A DNA stretch of 64,000 nt from Cryptomeria japonica (Eukaryota; Streptophyta; Pinopsida; Cupressales; Cupressaceae). Below are positions 46,381 through 59,000 of this stretch, in pieces. Position 1 is the first letter of the stretch. Each line of letters opens with the position of its first letter. The DNA lies in NCBI RefSeq assembly GCF_030272615.1, contig NC_081408.1, forward strand, positions 615,658,476 through 615,722,475, read 5' to 3'. A program made the position numbers and the translations under genes. The notes beneath the pieces were generated by a model. That model did not search any database, was not told the origin of the DNA, and was given only the letters and a program-made list of their open reading frames with translations.

Positions 46381-47620
46381 ATCCTTTCTGATTATTCATA
46401 GTTAGATCTGAAAATTGGATTCCTTGATTACATTTCCATGTTTGATCTTTTGCAAAATTTTAGAGGTGATTGCATAAAAACCCTAAAATTTCTTTTTGAA
46501 AATTAAGCTTGCGAAATGTTTAATTATTAATGCTTGTTTCAGATCTGCCCTTCTATTACAAATTATCAATTCATATTTGTGCTTTAATTTTGAAAATTAA
46601 GTGGTTAAGTGTCAAAATCCTAATTTTTGAAACCCTCTTGATTCAACCTTTGTCCGACAATTTGACCGATCAAAACATCTCCAAATCAGCTGTAACTTTG
46701 GATTCCACAATAAAATCACAATATCTTTCATCCCTGAAAATTTGGAAAAAAGTTGCGAGGACCGTGTGCACTCCGAGCGCCATCGTCCCCGACATTTTTT
46801 CCGAAATTTCGGGAGCGAGATCTTACTGTATTTTCCTGCTAAAATCCAGAATTTTGGCTGATTTTATCAATTTTAACACCTTCAAAATTACAGTCAAAGT
46901 TGGTCTTGTGATTGCTTGGATTAAGGATTCTAAACATTCAAAAATCATTGAAACTGAAATTTTGTGTCAAAATTGTGATTCTTACTGTCCTAAATCTGAA
47001 AAGTGTGTTTGCATTCATTCGAAATTTCAGTGCTTTATTCAAATTCTTACAATTTGTGACTTTTGAAATTAAGTGCTTAATTACAACAACTTTAATTTCC
47101 GCTTTCAAAATTGAATTTTGCGTGAAATTGAGTCAATTTTCAAATTTCAAAATTTGCATTGCTCTTGACATTCCCTCTAAAATCATAAAATTCAAAATTT
47201 TAGTTTCCCTCTCTTTTTCAAAATTCAAATTTTTGCATTTTTCGACAATCTTGGTAGGGTTCAAGTTCGAGATTGCAACTTTAATTTGGCCTATCTACAT
47301 ATCGTAAAATCACTCAATTTTTTCAGATTAGCTCTAAAATCATCATACCTTTCATCCCTGCAAATTTCAAAAAAAGTTGCAAGGACCATGTTGCACTCCG
47401 AGCGCCACGGTCCCGGACATTTTTTCTGAAATTGTCGTGATTGCATTTAACAGCTTAAATCCAGAAGATTGGCTGATTTTACTGAAAATTGCTACCTCTA
47501 AATTCAAAATCTTCTCTCTCTTTCTAGTGCATGAGTTTTACAACAATAAGCCCTACTTACACTATTCCCGTTAGATGAAGCCGTAGAATTAAGTCTTTCC
47601 GAGGTTTAACTACTGAGGAG
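46381..47620 (+). other. Element B leader
   Basis: AT-rich and collinear with the A leader. It has both internal copies of the GC-rich motif, at 46757 (GAGGACCGTGTGCAC) and 47381 (AAGGACCATGTTGCAC). An open frame at 46530-47066 overlaps the A frame at 1282-2004 but differs by indels and ends earlier, so it is not called a gene. Confidence 0.6.
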
Positions 47621-50600
47621 ATGGAACCTAATTTGAATAGCCTTTTTAACGAGGACATGGGTAATTCCTCTAATCCTCCTAATGATGAAGAAGCTCTCCA
47701 TCAGGTTTCCGAAGAACAACTTTCAAAATTGGATAACCAGTTTGACGATTTTTGACAATGGATGTCTCATGAGTATCCCGATAGTCAAGCTCTTCCTTTA
47801 ATTGAGGGTCTAAAACGTATGCTTGAAAGTGATAAGAATGGAATTGATATTTTGCGTGGTATTTCACACATTGTGGATTCGAATGTGATGCCTATGAAGA
47901 GTTGTGCTGAAAAATTGGGTTATACACAACCTCCTACACAAGTCAATCATTCTATTCCTTTGATGACTTCTATGGCTAGCATACCTACCTTTACATCAAA
48001 CATAATGGCTACTTCTACACAAGACATTCCTCCTGTGATCACCAGTCATGGGGGCAACCCTTCTTCTTCAATTAACCCTCTTCCTTCATTTAATCTGACT
48101 TCTTCATTCATTCCTTCAATGAGTGTCCCTATTACATTTCCACAAATGAACATGATGCAAGGGGGCAATTCATTCAATCATTCCATTCCTCCTTGTAGTG
48201 TTCCTCCTATCCAATCATCTCCTATGACTAATTATCATAGAGTCCCACCACCTTACTCTTTACCTTCTTTCAATAACATAACACCTCCATCTCAATCTAA
48301 CACGTCTAATATGAACCCTTCGACTGAAGCAACAATTAACAATCTTGCACAAACTGTCTCTTCTTTACAGCAACAAATTGCCTCTATGAATCAATCTAAG
48401 TTTAGTGTGCCCACATTTGATGTTGCGAGCCCACTTTCTCTTGACATTGTTCGAGCTATCCCTCCTAAACATGTTGAAATCCCGCATTTGGAGCTTTATA
48501 ATGGTAAAGGAGATCCTGTAACACATGTTAAGACTTTTCAAACAATATGTACTGATTTTGCTTATGACCAAAGGTTGCTTGCAAAACTATTCACTAGAAC
48601 ATTAAGAGACAAAGCCCTACAATGGTATTGCATGTTGCCTTCCTATTCTATTACTTCTTTCGAACAACTTGCAAATGCTTTCATTCAACAATTTCAAAAC
48701 AATATAAGTCCTAAAGTTACTTTGATTGATTTAATGCATTGTAAACAAGGTGTTAAAGAAAAAGTGACTGATTTCATTGGTAGATATAAGCATTTGTATG
48801 CTCAAATTTCCTTTCCAGTGCCTGACAATGATATTCAAAGAATCTTTATTTCTAATTTACAAAAAGATATTCGAGACAAACTTCTGTTTTCTGAGTTTAC
48901 TTCTTTCCAACAGTTGTGTGCAACTCTTCACAATTATCAACTGACTGTGAGTCAAATGGAACAATCACATCCTATGGCTCCGAGTGATAAAGGGTGATAG
49001 CAGTCAACAACCATTTGGGAAGTTTAAACCAAATAGAGATTCCATCAAATTCAATGAAAACATCATCAACAACAATGTGAATGCAGCATCAGGTGTGTCT
49101 CCTATTTCTAAATTTTTCAAGAAAGAAAGAAAGTATACTCCTTTGAATGAATCATTGCATAGTATTATGAATAAGTTATTGGAACAAAATGTGCTTACTC
49201 TTCCTCCTATAAGACAAATTGATCCTGCAAAGATTACTTCACCTTATTTTGATAGCAAAGCTTTTTGTCACTTTCATTGTCAGCCTGGGCATGATACTGA
49301 AAAATGTTTTTCTTTAAAAGGTAAAATTCAAGATTTGATTGATAATAATACTATCTCTGTTTCCGGAGTGAATGATAAAGGCAACACATCTGTAGCTCCT
49401 CCTAATCAAAATCTTCAGATTTTCACTGATCCATTACCTTCTCATACCTCTAATGCAATTGAGGCTAATGATTCCTCTCTCTCATCTGATGGTCTTGTGT
49501 CTATGACTCCGAATGTGATTAACTTTGTAGAGCAGCAAGAAATCCCTAAAGAACCTTCCATCACATTTGATTCCAGTAAAACCATTAGGGCACCTGATGG
49601 TCCTTTATACATAGTTGCAAAAGTCAAGAATACACCTTGCCGTGGAGTGCTTATTGATCCTTCGTGCATGGTTAATGTTATTACTGAAGAATTTCTTTTT
49701 ACTTTGCAATTGAATCAAGTGATCTATGACAAAATAGATGTGATTGTGAAACTATTTGATGCATTTTCTTCTCCTACAATTGGTTCTATTACATTGCCTA
49801 TTGAGGTCCATAACAAATCCCTTGATGTGAACTTTGCTATTATTCCATCTTCCGAACAATTTCGTGTGAAGCTTGGCTATCCTTGGCTATCTTCCATGAA
49901 AGCTATTGCTTCTCCTATTCACAAGTGTTTGAAATTTCCCCATAATGGTGAAGTTGTTACTGTCAATCATAGTCTCTTTAAACCAGCTGAAAGAACCTCT
50001 AGCATTCCTATTGATTACTTTTGGCCTAAACAATTCCAATCTCTTCCTCCGCGAAGTGATCATCTTTTCAAATCTTATCAAAAGTGGAAAATAGATATGA
50101 TCCTATCTCTAAGTGAACCTAGAACACCTAAAATTGATATTCCTATCATTCTTGAGAAGGAAGTTCTTCCTTTGAAAGATAAAACTAATGTCTTTCCTCA
50201 AGAAGATTCCCAACCCGTTCCCATGGATGTGACTATGCCTATGATTAATAAACTTCCTAAAAGTAGACCTATCCCTCCTCGTCATGATGGACTTGGTCTT
50301 CTTCCTAAACCAAATATTCCTCCTTTGTATGGAGCAGTCCCTCCTCCTTCTTTTTATAGAGAGAAGAGACCTTCTTCTTCTCCTATTATCCAACCTAAGA
50401 GACCAAAACCTAAACACCCAAGTGATAAGGATGAGAACATTCCTCCTCCTCAATCTTCTCCACTTCCTACTAAGACTAGACGAAATCGTTCTACACGTGA
50501 ACACCGGTGAAAGCGTCGTCTTAGGGCTCAAGCAGCTGCTTCTCAAACTTTGCAATTTCCAAAAACACCTTCAACAAGCATTATTCCATTTTCTCCTCAG

Positions 50601-50975
50601 CCGGAACTTGAGCCGAAATCTCCTAAACATAAGATGCATGATGGTCTTGATCCTGTACGAGTTAAAGATCCTATTTTTATAAATCTTGATGATGATATAG
50701 ATGAAAATGTTATTCATGATGAAAATGTTACTCCTCTTGCTTCTGATAGTGAATATGAACTTGTTGATGTTGATAACCATCTATCTAATGAATTTTCTAA
50801 AGCACTTATCCTAGCTCCTAGACAAGAACAACGTGGCTCGGAACATGAACATAGCCCTTGTTTGGATCTTGTGATAGCTCCATCTGCTGTGTTGGATGTA
50901 CCTCCTCTGGCATGTTCCCTGCCTTCCCAAAACATTGATCAGCAAGATTGGGGGGTAGATGACGTGCTAGACTAG
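47621..50975 (+). pseudogene. Element B gag / protease-like polyprotein, broken
   Basis: ATG at 47621, final TAG at 50973-50975, about 1,118 codons. Domains as in A: gag capsid part at about 48470-48900, knuckle C-x2-H-x4-H-x4-C at 49266-49307, protease-like LIDPSCMVN near 49648, and a Pro-rich, basic and acidic tail. Breaks relative to A: TGA at 47753-47755 (A has CGA), a 1-nt gain near 48990, and TGA at 50508-50510 (A has CGA). The protease-like motif is the same altered DPS as in A, so that change predates both copies and is not decay of one. The long open runs (411 and 508 codons) show B is the better preserved copy. Confidence 0.88.
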
Positions 50976-51703
50976 TTACATTAGCATAGCAGATTCTCTC
51001 CTCCTCTCTTGTGTTACTTCTTCTATATGTTATTCTCATTCTTCTATTTGTTGTCCTTAGTGTTGTCTACTTGAGGATGATGCAAAGCATTGAGATCTCT
51101 CGATCTCTCTCATGTTGACTCAAAAGACACATGTGTTCCCTTCTTCTAGCTGACCTTCCTTGATTGGGGAATGAAGAACAATTATGCATACATACATATG
51201 ATATATATACATGAATTATCATACAGCATACTGACCCCGAGGAAAGCGAAGTCACCTTGTGCTTTGTGTTTTGTGTCTATTATCCTTGGGCTTATCTCAC
51301 ACTTGGGGGCTAAATCCTTGCGATAACGTGCTCCTTTCCTTTCTCATTCTTATATGTATCACTACCTTAAAGCAATCACCCCCGGTGAGGCGTGTGCGAT
51401 CGCTTTAACGTAGGGGGGCATACATCCCATCCATATCTTTTCAAGATACTTGAGAATTTCTTGGTAAATTTAGCCTTGCCTTGAAAATTTTTGATATCTT
51501 TCTTGCATGACTCATAGTGAGGGAACCTTACTACTGACAGTCATGGTTCTCCCTCGTGATCTTCCCTTTTACTTTGTCAATCAAAGTCGTAAGATACTTA
51601 GTCCACTGGGGGCTTGGTGTATCTTGCCTCCTTGACGTGGTGAAAGTCTTTCAATGTTGTTTCCTTGTACTTTACCGGAAGTATGAGCATACATACTCCC
51701 GCT
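50976..51703 (+). other. Element B region between gag and purine tract
   Basis: Non-coding, collinear with 5732-6470 of A with small indels. No pol remnant is detectable. Confidence 0.65.
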
Positions 51704-51718
51704 AAAGTGGGGGCTAAA
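51704..51718 (+). other. Polypurine tract of B
   Basis: AAAGTGGGGGCTAAA directly before the 3' LTR. Confidence 0.8.
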
Positions 51719-52922
51719 TGTAGCGTCCTAAAATTGCGACACTTGCAATTTCGACTGCATTTCGGTCTTCACGACGGCGACGCAACACGCAACCTGAATG
51801 GAGACCCTGAAACTTGCTCACGACACTGAAAACTGCATTTTCTTGCACCCTGGCCTGAACCTCCTTTGCACCCTGCTGTCCCGGGAGGTGGGACCAGAGC
51901 GCCCAGCGCCCTGGTCCTTCAGGACCAGGGCACCCAGCGCCCTGGTCCCTAGGTCCTATTTTGGGCCCGGTCTCCTAAGGGGTCTCAGGTCTTTTTGTTT
52001 GCAATTTGGAAATTATCATTTCCTGGTCGGCCTAAGGTCGGGAAAATCAGTCTATCAGCCCTAATTGACAAGTATATAAACTACATTTTCCTCTTTCATT
52101 CGATATGATGGAAAAGGTGTGGAAACTATACTCAAGTATTCAAGCATTCAAGCATTCCTTCTAAGTCTCCATTCAAGGCTAAGTGTTGCATTCAAGACAA
52201 GGATTCAACCATTGAAGAGGAGATCACATACTACATATTACAACAACATACAACATCTATACCTTCGCACATAAGGATACAAACATCCTTAGAACAAGGT
52301 ATTAGTACTTGTTTTACATACATTTACATTTACAACACTTGCTCATTTCTTGGTTAATTCCAAAACTGGGGTTTGACCTAAAGGCAAACCCCTAATCCCT
52401 AACCCCCCAATCGTCTTCACTTTTCTGTGTGTAGGTTGCAGGTACGCGGCTGAAATTGAAGATCTGGAATCCTTGTGCAGAGACGAACAGATCCCCCTTC
52501 GTTTCGCGGATTTTTCGGAGGACCGTGGCGCTCGGGCGCCATCGTCCTGACAACTTTTGCTCAAATTTGCAGGACAACATCGTATCGACATTTTAATGCT
52601 AATTCCAGGTCCGCAGCTTCATCCTATATCCCTATCTCAGTTTATAAGCGAATCTTTCTCACTTTCTATGCATTCCTAGCTTAATTCTTATATGCACATT
52701 CTTTACAAAAGAGGGTAGCCTTGCTTTCTTAACCCTTGAAACACATTTAGCATCCAATCTTGCATTGTGTGGGATTGGATCTTGTGGGTTTCAACCCCTC
52801 TTTTGAATGTAAAGTCTCTCCCCTAAGTGAAAACCATCAACCCTAGTGAATCTCCCTTCTCTCTCTTCAGAGTTGGAAGAGGGGAGAGCAACTAGGGTTC
52901 GATCGTGATTTTCCGCTTTACA
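51719..52922 (+). repeat. Element B 3' LTR (1204 bp)
   Basis: From TGTAGCGTCC to CCGCTTTACA, the same length as the 5' LTR without gaps. TATA at 52073-52081. An excess of differences clusters at 52573-52580 relative to the 5' copy. Confidence 0.96.
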
Positions 52923-52927
52923 TTTAG
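52923..52927. repeat. Right target-site duplication of B (TTTAG)
   Basis: Matches 45150-45154. Confidence 0.95.
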
Positions 52928-53770
52928 TAATCCTAGAGGAAGAAATGGCAAATTAGGTTAAATGAATAAATCATAAAACCCTAGAAGACGAATTAGAAAT
53001 GCGAAAATGACAATTAGGTCTTGATTGAAGGTAATTAATGTCATGATTTTGAATTGATAAATGACCAGTGCGACAAAATGATTTGATTAAGAAAATGCGC
53101 CAATTGACGAGGAACAATGACAAATTGATCCAAATTGACATAATTGAGACAAACAACGATCGATGACAAATCGGTCGCAAAATGACAAAATTGATAAGAG
53201 GACAACGATCGATGACAGAATATATTGCAAAACGACAGGATTGAAAATGACCACGATCGATGATAAATTGATCACAAATGACAAGATCTAACATGACAAC
53301 GATCGATGACAAATCGATCGTAAAATGACAAGATTGATAAACCGATCGCCAGATGATAAGATTGAAAAGAGGACAAAACCCTAATTAGGATTGACGATGT
53401 CCAAAATGATAAGATTGATGATAAGATTGATAAGAGAGAAATGATTGATGACAAATCAATCGCAAGATTGACAGGAGGAAAAAACCCTAATTAGGATTGA
53501 CGATGTCCAAAATGATGACAAATTAGCACGCACATTGATGCAACAAGATAAGCTCGATCAAAATCATGATTGGATAATGTTGTCGACAAGACCAAATTTG
53601 AAAGCGAGACAGAATGAAGAATGTAGAAGAATGACTCGATGCTCGCAAATGATAAAAACCAAGTGCGTGACATAGGAGAAATGTTAATGCGACGCAAAAA
53701 CCTAAAATGAGGCAATGCGCAAATGTTAAAGTATGACTCCGCAAGCGTTGACCATTTTTAGGTGTCTACA
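52928..53770 (-). repeat. Element C 5' LTR, second segment (after B)
   Basis: 843 bp matching 33429-34271, ending GGTGTCTACA. It contains the CGATCGATG array at 53157-53330. Confidence 0.95.
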
Positions 53771-53775
53771 AGAGT
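53771..53775. repeat. Right target-site duplication of C (AGAGT)
   Basis: Matches 32602-32606 and is the D LTR sequence itself. Confidence 0.92.
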
Positions 53776-54132
53776 AATTGGGTCTTTACTTGATTAATTA
53801 AACAATATTTGTTTAATTATTTAAGTTCCCTATTATCTCTTTTTACACTTAAGCTAACATTAGGTGCATAATAATTAATTCTTTTATTAATTATTATGTG
53901 CAAGCCTAGGTTTTCCTTTTTAGGGTTTCTTGACCTATTAGAGGTTAATTTTATTTTCCTTGTATTATTATCACATTACACATTTTGTGAATATTGAGCT
54001 CTCATCATTTTGAGCATATTTTTTGTGTTTTTCTTTTATTTATTTTTTCTTCCTTGCTTCTCCTTGTAACAAATTATTCAACTTGCATAAGATCTTTAGG
54101 CTCCTATGGTGTTGTGTTTCTCAACTCTCACA
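53776..54132 (+). repeat. Element D 3' LTR, remaining 357 bp
   Basis: It continues the D LTR from its tenth base to AACTCTCACA; 9 plus 357 equals the 366 bp of the 5' copy. Confidence 0.95.
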
Positions 54133-54137
54133 GTCCA
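54133..54137. repeat. Right target-site duplication of D (GTCCA)
   Basis: Matches 25066-25070. Confidence 0.9.
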
Positions 54138-54692
54138 AAAGTTGATTTGTTGATTTGCAGCTATTCACCCTTTCCGAGGAGCCCTCTTTGAGGCATTGTA
54201 TCTTTGGACCAAATGTATACTATGCCTAACTGATAGTTTTTCATAATTATATACAAATTTTTAAAACCCCATGCTAGTTGGTGTGCTCCTGTGAATCCAT
54301 TTGATGAGTTTTCCATCCTGATTCCATTTACAAAACGTTCAATTTTGCAAGTTGACTGTGCATAATCTGCAATTTGTAGCCCCATATTTGAGTTTATATT
54401 TGTTGACCCCTATGACCTGCATATAAATTGGTTGTTCCCTATGATTCCCTATAATATTATCTACCACTTGGCTAGGTTATAGCTCCCAAGTCATCATTTG
54501 ATATTTTTTGAAGGCCCATTCCAAATGAAATTTTTTAGGGTTCACAAGTAGCATTTTTAGAATTTTCAGAGAGGGAAAGTTGGGAGGTTTTAAATTTTGC
54601 ATATGTGACCTAATTAGGTCAATCCCTCTTGCACACCTATTCAATGTATTCAGATGTATCAACTTGCCAAGTGGCAACCTTTCTAAACTAAG
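54138..54692. other. Unassigned sequence between D and E
   Basis: It continues the pre-insertion locus from 25065. No supported gene, RNA or repeat copy elsewhere in the window. Confidence 0.4.
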
Positions 54693-54697
54693 ATTTG
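54693..54697. repeat. Left target-site duplication of E (ATTTG)
   Basis: Recurs at 62861-62865. Confidence 0.9.
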
Positions 54698-56032
54698 TGT
54701 TGGATATTGCTGCTACTAGGATAAGTTGTTGTCATTGATGTCAACATATTCTTGTGATTTATTGCTCCACTGGTTATAGATTGGCTAATTGGGATTATGG
54801 TTTGGTATATGGAGTATTCCTAGTATCATTATATCCTTTTGTATTGGTTTGCGTGATCCAGAAGCTTAATTGATCATATCATATGATCCAGTTTGCAGTT
54901 TGGTTTTTTTGATCTATGCTTTGCAGAGTTTGGTATTTTCTCCGGTATATTCTGGTGTGATCAGATCTTGTGCTGTAATTTTGGGATATTCATTTGTATG
55001 TTCTTGTGTATCTTTATTTCAGATGGTTCATGATTTGGTGCACCATAAGATATCTTTCTAGCCCGAGTTATTTTTGTTTGAGTGTTCTTGAATTTCAGAT
55101 GTTGATCAATGAAGATTTGATAAGTGGTGTTGGTACAGCTATTACAGAAGATTCTAACATGCTTTCTAATGTTTTCTAACTATGTCCTATTTATTTTGGT
55201 GGTCCGCATTGATTCTTGTGTGCATTCTTCATGATTTTGTTGATCCAATGATATTCTTCATGTTATGCAGTATTGTTGATGGTGTAGTGTGTTGCGGTTG
55301 ATCTTGATGTGATTTTTGGTGGTGATGTGTGGTTAGAGATTTGATTTAGGTTCATGTTATGTAATATATATCATTATATTGGTCCAGTGGTCGATCTTTG
55401 TATCATTTGATATAAGTTTGTAATTGTGAGTTGAGGGTTTAGCTGACCTTGTGCTCAAGGTTGATGATCGGTATATATAAATGATTTAGTCATGTAATTT
55501 GGGTGTTGGTAGTGTGTCTGCATTATCAGAGAGTGGTATATGTGGTGCTTAAGAAAATTCATCCTCCGATGTTGTGTATTGAGCAGAGATTATTGCAGGA
55601 CAGATAAATGTGCTTAATCGGAACTGTCATCATGCATTAGGAGATGCTATATTTGTAGTTCATATAATCCGGATTGTAGTCTGATCAATAATGTAAATTA
55701 GTGAACCTTCCTTAAGGGTTTTAGCCTTCTAGGTCATCCTATTTTGAGCAGTAAGATCTAGGCAGTGTGCTTGAATGCATGTGTATTCCCCTTGTAATAT
55801 TTACACATACTACTGCAAAGTATCATCTTATTGTGGGTAGGTTCTCACCATGGTTTTCTCTTAACCAGGTTTTCCATGTCAAAATCTTGTTGTTGTGTGT
55901 CGTGCTGTCAATTTGGTTATCTTTGTTGTTACCGCAGTTTATCATATTTGCATTTGAGGTTAAGTTTTATAATCTAGTGAAAACTGATTCATCGCCCCCC
56001 CTCTCTGTTTTCCTTCATTGTTGTTGCCAACA
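54698..56032 (+). repeat. Element E 5' LTR (1335 bp)
   Basis: TGTTGGATATTGC to GTTGTTGCCAACA, with TGTTGG...CCAACA inverted ends. TATA-like TATATATAA at 55472-55480; a poly-C run and CTCTCTGTTTTCCTTC near the end. Confidence 0.95.
55472..55480 (+). promoter_or_regulatory. TATA box of E 5' LTR
   Basis: TATATATAA in GATCGGTATATATAAATG; conserved in the 3' LTR near 62300-62308. Confidence 0.55.
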
Positions 56033-56034
56033 AT

Positions 56035-56046
56035 TGGTATCAGAGC
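56035..56046 (+). other. Primer-binding site of E
   Basis: TGGTATCAGAGC, the exact initiator-Met tRNA complement, two bases after the LTR. Confidence 0.92.
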
Positions 56047-56088
56047 TAGTTCCTCTGGAAGAAGAATGACCACTTGAAGTGATCCATG

Positions 56089-59000
56089 ATGGCAATTAGA
56101 AGTGTTATTTTTAAGAAGGAAAGTCCAAGTTCAATTTTAAGTAATTATGCTATATGGAAGAACCAGATGGAGTTTCACTTGAGATGTCTTGGAGAAGATT
56201 ACTGGAAGATTACAAAGGATGCCTATTTCATTCCTCAGAATGGATAGATCACTGCTGTTGAGATCAAGGATGTTGAAAATAACATTAGAGCTAAGGAAGC
56301 GTTGCTGAGTGTCCTAACTAACTCTAAGATGACTAATGTGATGGGACTTCAAAGTGCACATGAAATCTGGGAGAAACTTGAGACCTTGTATGAAGGAGAC
56401 AAACAAGTCAAAGTTGCTAGGTTGCAAAGTTTGAAAGGGAAGTATAAGATGCTAAAGGTGGGAGAAGATGAGAACATAATCTCCTGCATGGCTAAGGTGA
56501 ATGAAATTGTCCTAGGTATCAGATGTGTCGGTGGAACCACTGAATAAGATGAAATTGTTGCTAAGGTTTTGAGATCATTGCCTCTTACTTACAAACATAA
56601 GGTAGCCTCTATTGATGAGATCCAAAGTGTGACTACTGTGACAAGAGATATGTTGGTTGGAAAGATTGTTGCATTTGAACTGAGCAAATTTGGTGAATCA
56701 CATGGAAAGTCTGAGACAACATTTAGAGCATATGTATCCAAAAAGAAGAAGTATGACCCTGATGAATGTAAAATATCTAGATATGAGAGAGAGAAGAGAG
56801 ATGAAAGAGAAAGAAATATAATTTGATGGCTTGAAGCATTGATTGCCTAGAGATTTCCTAAAGGAGCTGGTAAGTATGATGGTAAATTGTCTTTGAAATG
56901 TTTTTCTCGCAACAAGATATTACATTTTTCTTATAGGTGCATGGAGAGAATGTCTAAGTATGATAGGCATGATAAATTTGATAAGCATGGTAGAAATGAT
57001 AGATATGAAAAGCATGAGAAGTATGATAAGCTCTACAAGTCTAACTAGAAGTATAAGCTTCAGAAGAATTGTTATTATGTTGTTGATGAAGGTATTATAG
57101 ATGAAGAATCAAAAGGAGATGGAATAGTGTTTATTGCTATCAAAGACAATGGACTGATACCTGTTAATTTTGTTGTGTATTTGTGTGGTGTACCTATTAT
57201 ACCTATTCCTGCAACACAAAACACTCAATAATTCATTGCAAGCATGGTTAGTAGATTAAATCAATGAAACATAAAACCATAGCTAATCGACTTATTGCCT
57301 CCTAGTAAATGCGAGTATGAATTTTGCTCTCAGATCTTAGTATGCAAATTCCAGTGACTTGACTACACTTAGATGGAGGATTTGAATGATTAAGATGCAT
57401 GATCTAGCAAGATAGAATGATTAAGCTATATGAATGATTGATCTAGAAAATGAACTAGAATGAAGATGCAATTAAGCTAAAATGAGCATGATAACATTGC
57501 TAAAGAATGAGAAACTATAAGCTAGATGCCTATAGTAACAATGCTTAAGCTACGAATGAGATGGGATCATCAAAATGATATGAATTTTGGGACATGAAAT
57601 TGGGACCAATATTGCTCCAAAATGAGGTCTATTTATAGGATTTTCCAAGGCTAGGGGTGAGTTGGCATGAATCAATGGTTGAGATTGATCTGAAGATATC
57701 AATGGTTAAATTGGAGGAGGTTGGCAAAGGGGGTTGGATTAAAGGGAACACTTAGTGACAAGTGTCACAAAGGTTCTAGAAGATGTTGGATGAAAGGGGA
57801 CATGGTGGTAGGTAGAATGGGTTAGGTTTAGGAGTGGTAGAAGTTAGGAGAATTTGAATTTAAAAATTCAAATATTAGGAAAATGGCTAATTAATCTCAG
57901 CAACTCATGATTTGATTTGTTTTAATTAATTAGGAGATTTAGAAGAAATGATTTTGATGGGGGGAATTAATTAATTAAAGGGGTGAAATGAAATGAACCT
58001 ATTTAATAAATCCTTAGATTTATTAATAAGTAGATGAATGAGAGATTTAATCAAATTGCTTAGTGAATTCAATTAAATTGGGAAGGAGAGATTAATTAAA
58101 TAATTGCTTATTTAATTAATTATCTTTAGACCATTTTTAGGTGTATATAAATTCCACAAGCTGAACTATTGAGGAGAAAGATTTAGTCGCTAAGGTTGAA
58201 GAGAAAGATCAATGGGTGATTGATAGTGGTTGTTCACATAATATGACCGGTGATAAAAGAAAATTTGTGAATATGGAGAGGTATGATGGTGGAATATTAA
58301 TATTTGGAGATGACAAAGCCTGTGTGATCTATGGTAGAGGCTCTATTTCCTTTGATGGTAAGCATAACACTGATGATGACTTTTATGTTGAAGGTTTGAA
58401 TAATAATATTTTGAGTGTTGGATAGATGGTGGACAAAGGTCATGACTTGTGATTTAAGAATGGAAAATGCAAGATCCTAAATGCCTCTAGTATAGAGATT
58501 GTATCAGGAACTAAGACTGAAGGTAATATCTTTCATTTGAATGTTGGTGAGAAAAAGTTGCTTGATTGATAAAATTGATGAAAGTTGGTTATGGCATAGG
58601 AGAATGTGTCATGTTAATTTTGACTCAATGATTAAGATTAGTTCTACTCAAGTTGTTAGAGATTTGCATAAAATTGTTAAGCTTGCTAATCCGGTATGTA
58701 AGGAATGTCAAATGGGTAAGCAAACAAAAATTTCTTTCAAGAGTAAGTAGTATTCATTTGATGGATTGCTAGATCTTGTGCATATTGACCTTTATGGACC
58801 TACAACAATAAGAAGTGTGCAGGGTGACAAATATTGTAGGTTATTTATTGATGATTATTCTAGGATGATGTGGGTTTCCTTTTTGAGGGAGAAATCAAAA
58901 GCATTGGACAAATTTAAGATAGTCAAAGCAAAAGTTTAAACTGAGACAGGATTGAGGCTAAAATGTCTGAGATCTAACCGAGGAGGAGAATTTTGTTCTG

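Larger units (their letters stand above)
45155..52922 (+). mobile_element. Element B: complete gag-protease-only LTR element nested in the C LTR
   Basis: 7768 bp with two 1204-bp LTRs (45155-46358 and 51719-52922), TTTAG duplication, primer-binding site, gag/protease-like frame and purine tract. Same family as A and collinear with it throughout. The empty site is preserved in the sister LTR of C, so the insertion is defined to the base. The LTRs differ at 28 positions by eye, 27 of them transitions. Confidence 0.96.
32607..53770 (-). mobile_element. Element C: minus-strand LTR element with a novel long ORF and antisense PMD gene, split by B
   Basis: LTRs of identical length, 1665 bp: 32607-34271, and 44333-45154 joined to 52928-53770. 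The primer-binding site lies inside the right LTR and the purine tract inside the left LTR, so transcription runs right to left. Without B it is about 13.4 kb. It carries one intact 934-codon minus-strand ORF (39438-42242) and a plus-strand PMD pseudogene (35091-36960). No gag, RT, RNase H or integrase is found, so it is non-autonomous and resembles large retrotransposon derivatives that carry foreign cargo. The LTRs differ at 20 of 1665 positions by eye. Confidence 0.93.
25071..54132 (+). mobile_element. Element D: Ty1/copia element, split by C (which holds B)
   Basis: The 366-bp LTRs match in length: 25071-25436 and 32598-32606 joined to 53776-54132. It has an initiator-Met type primer-binding site, a gag-PR-INT-RT-RH frame, a purine tract and a GTCCA target duplication. 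Without the nested 21.2 kb and its 5-bp duplication, D is about 7.9 kb, long for copia because of a 1.3-kb leader and a 1.7-kb tail after pol. The LTRs differ at about 18 of 366 positions by eye, including 9 transversions, so it is the oldest of the three nested elements. Confidence 0.95.
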
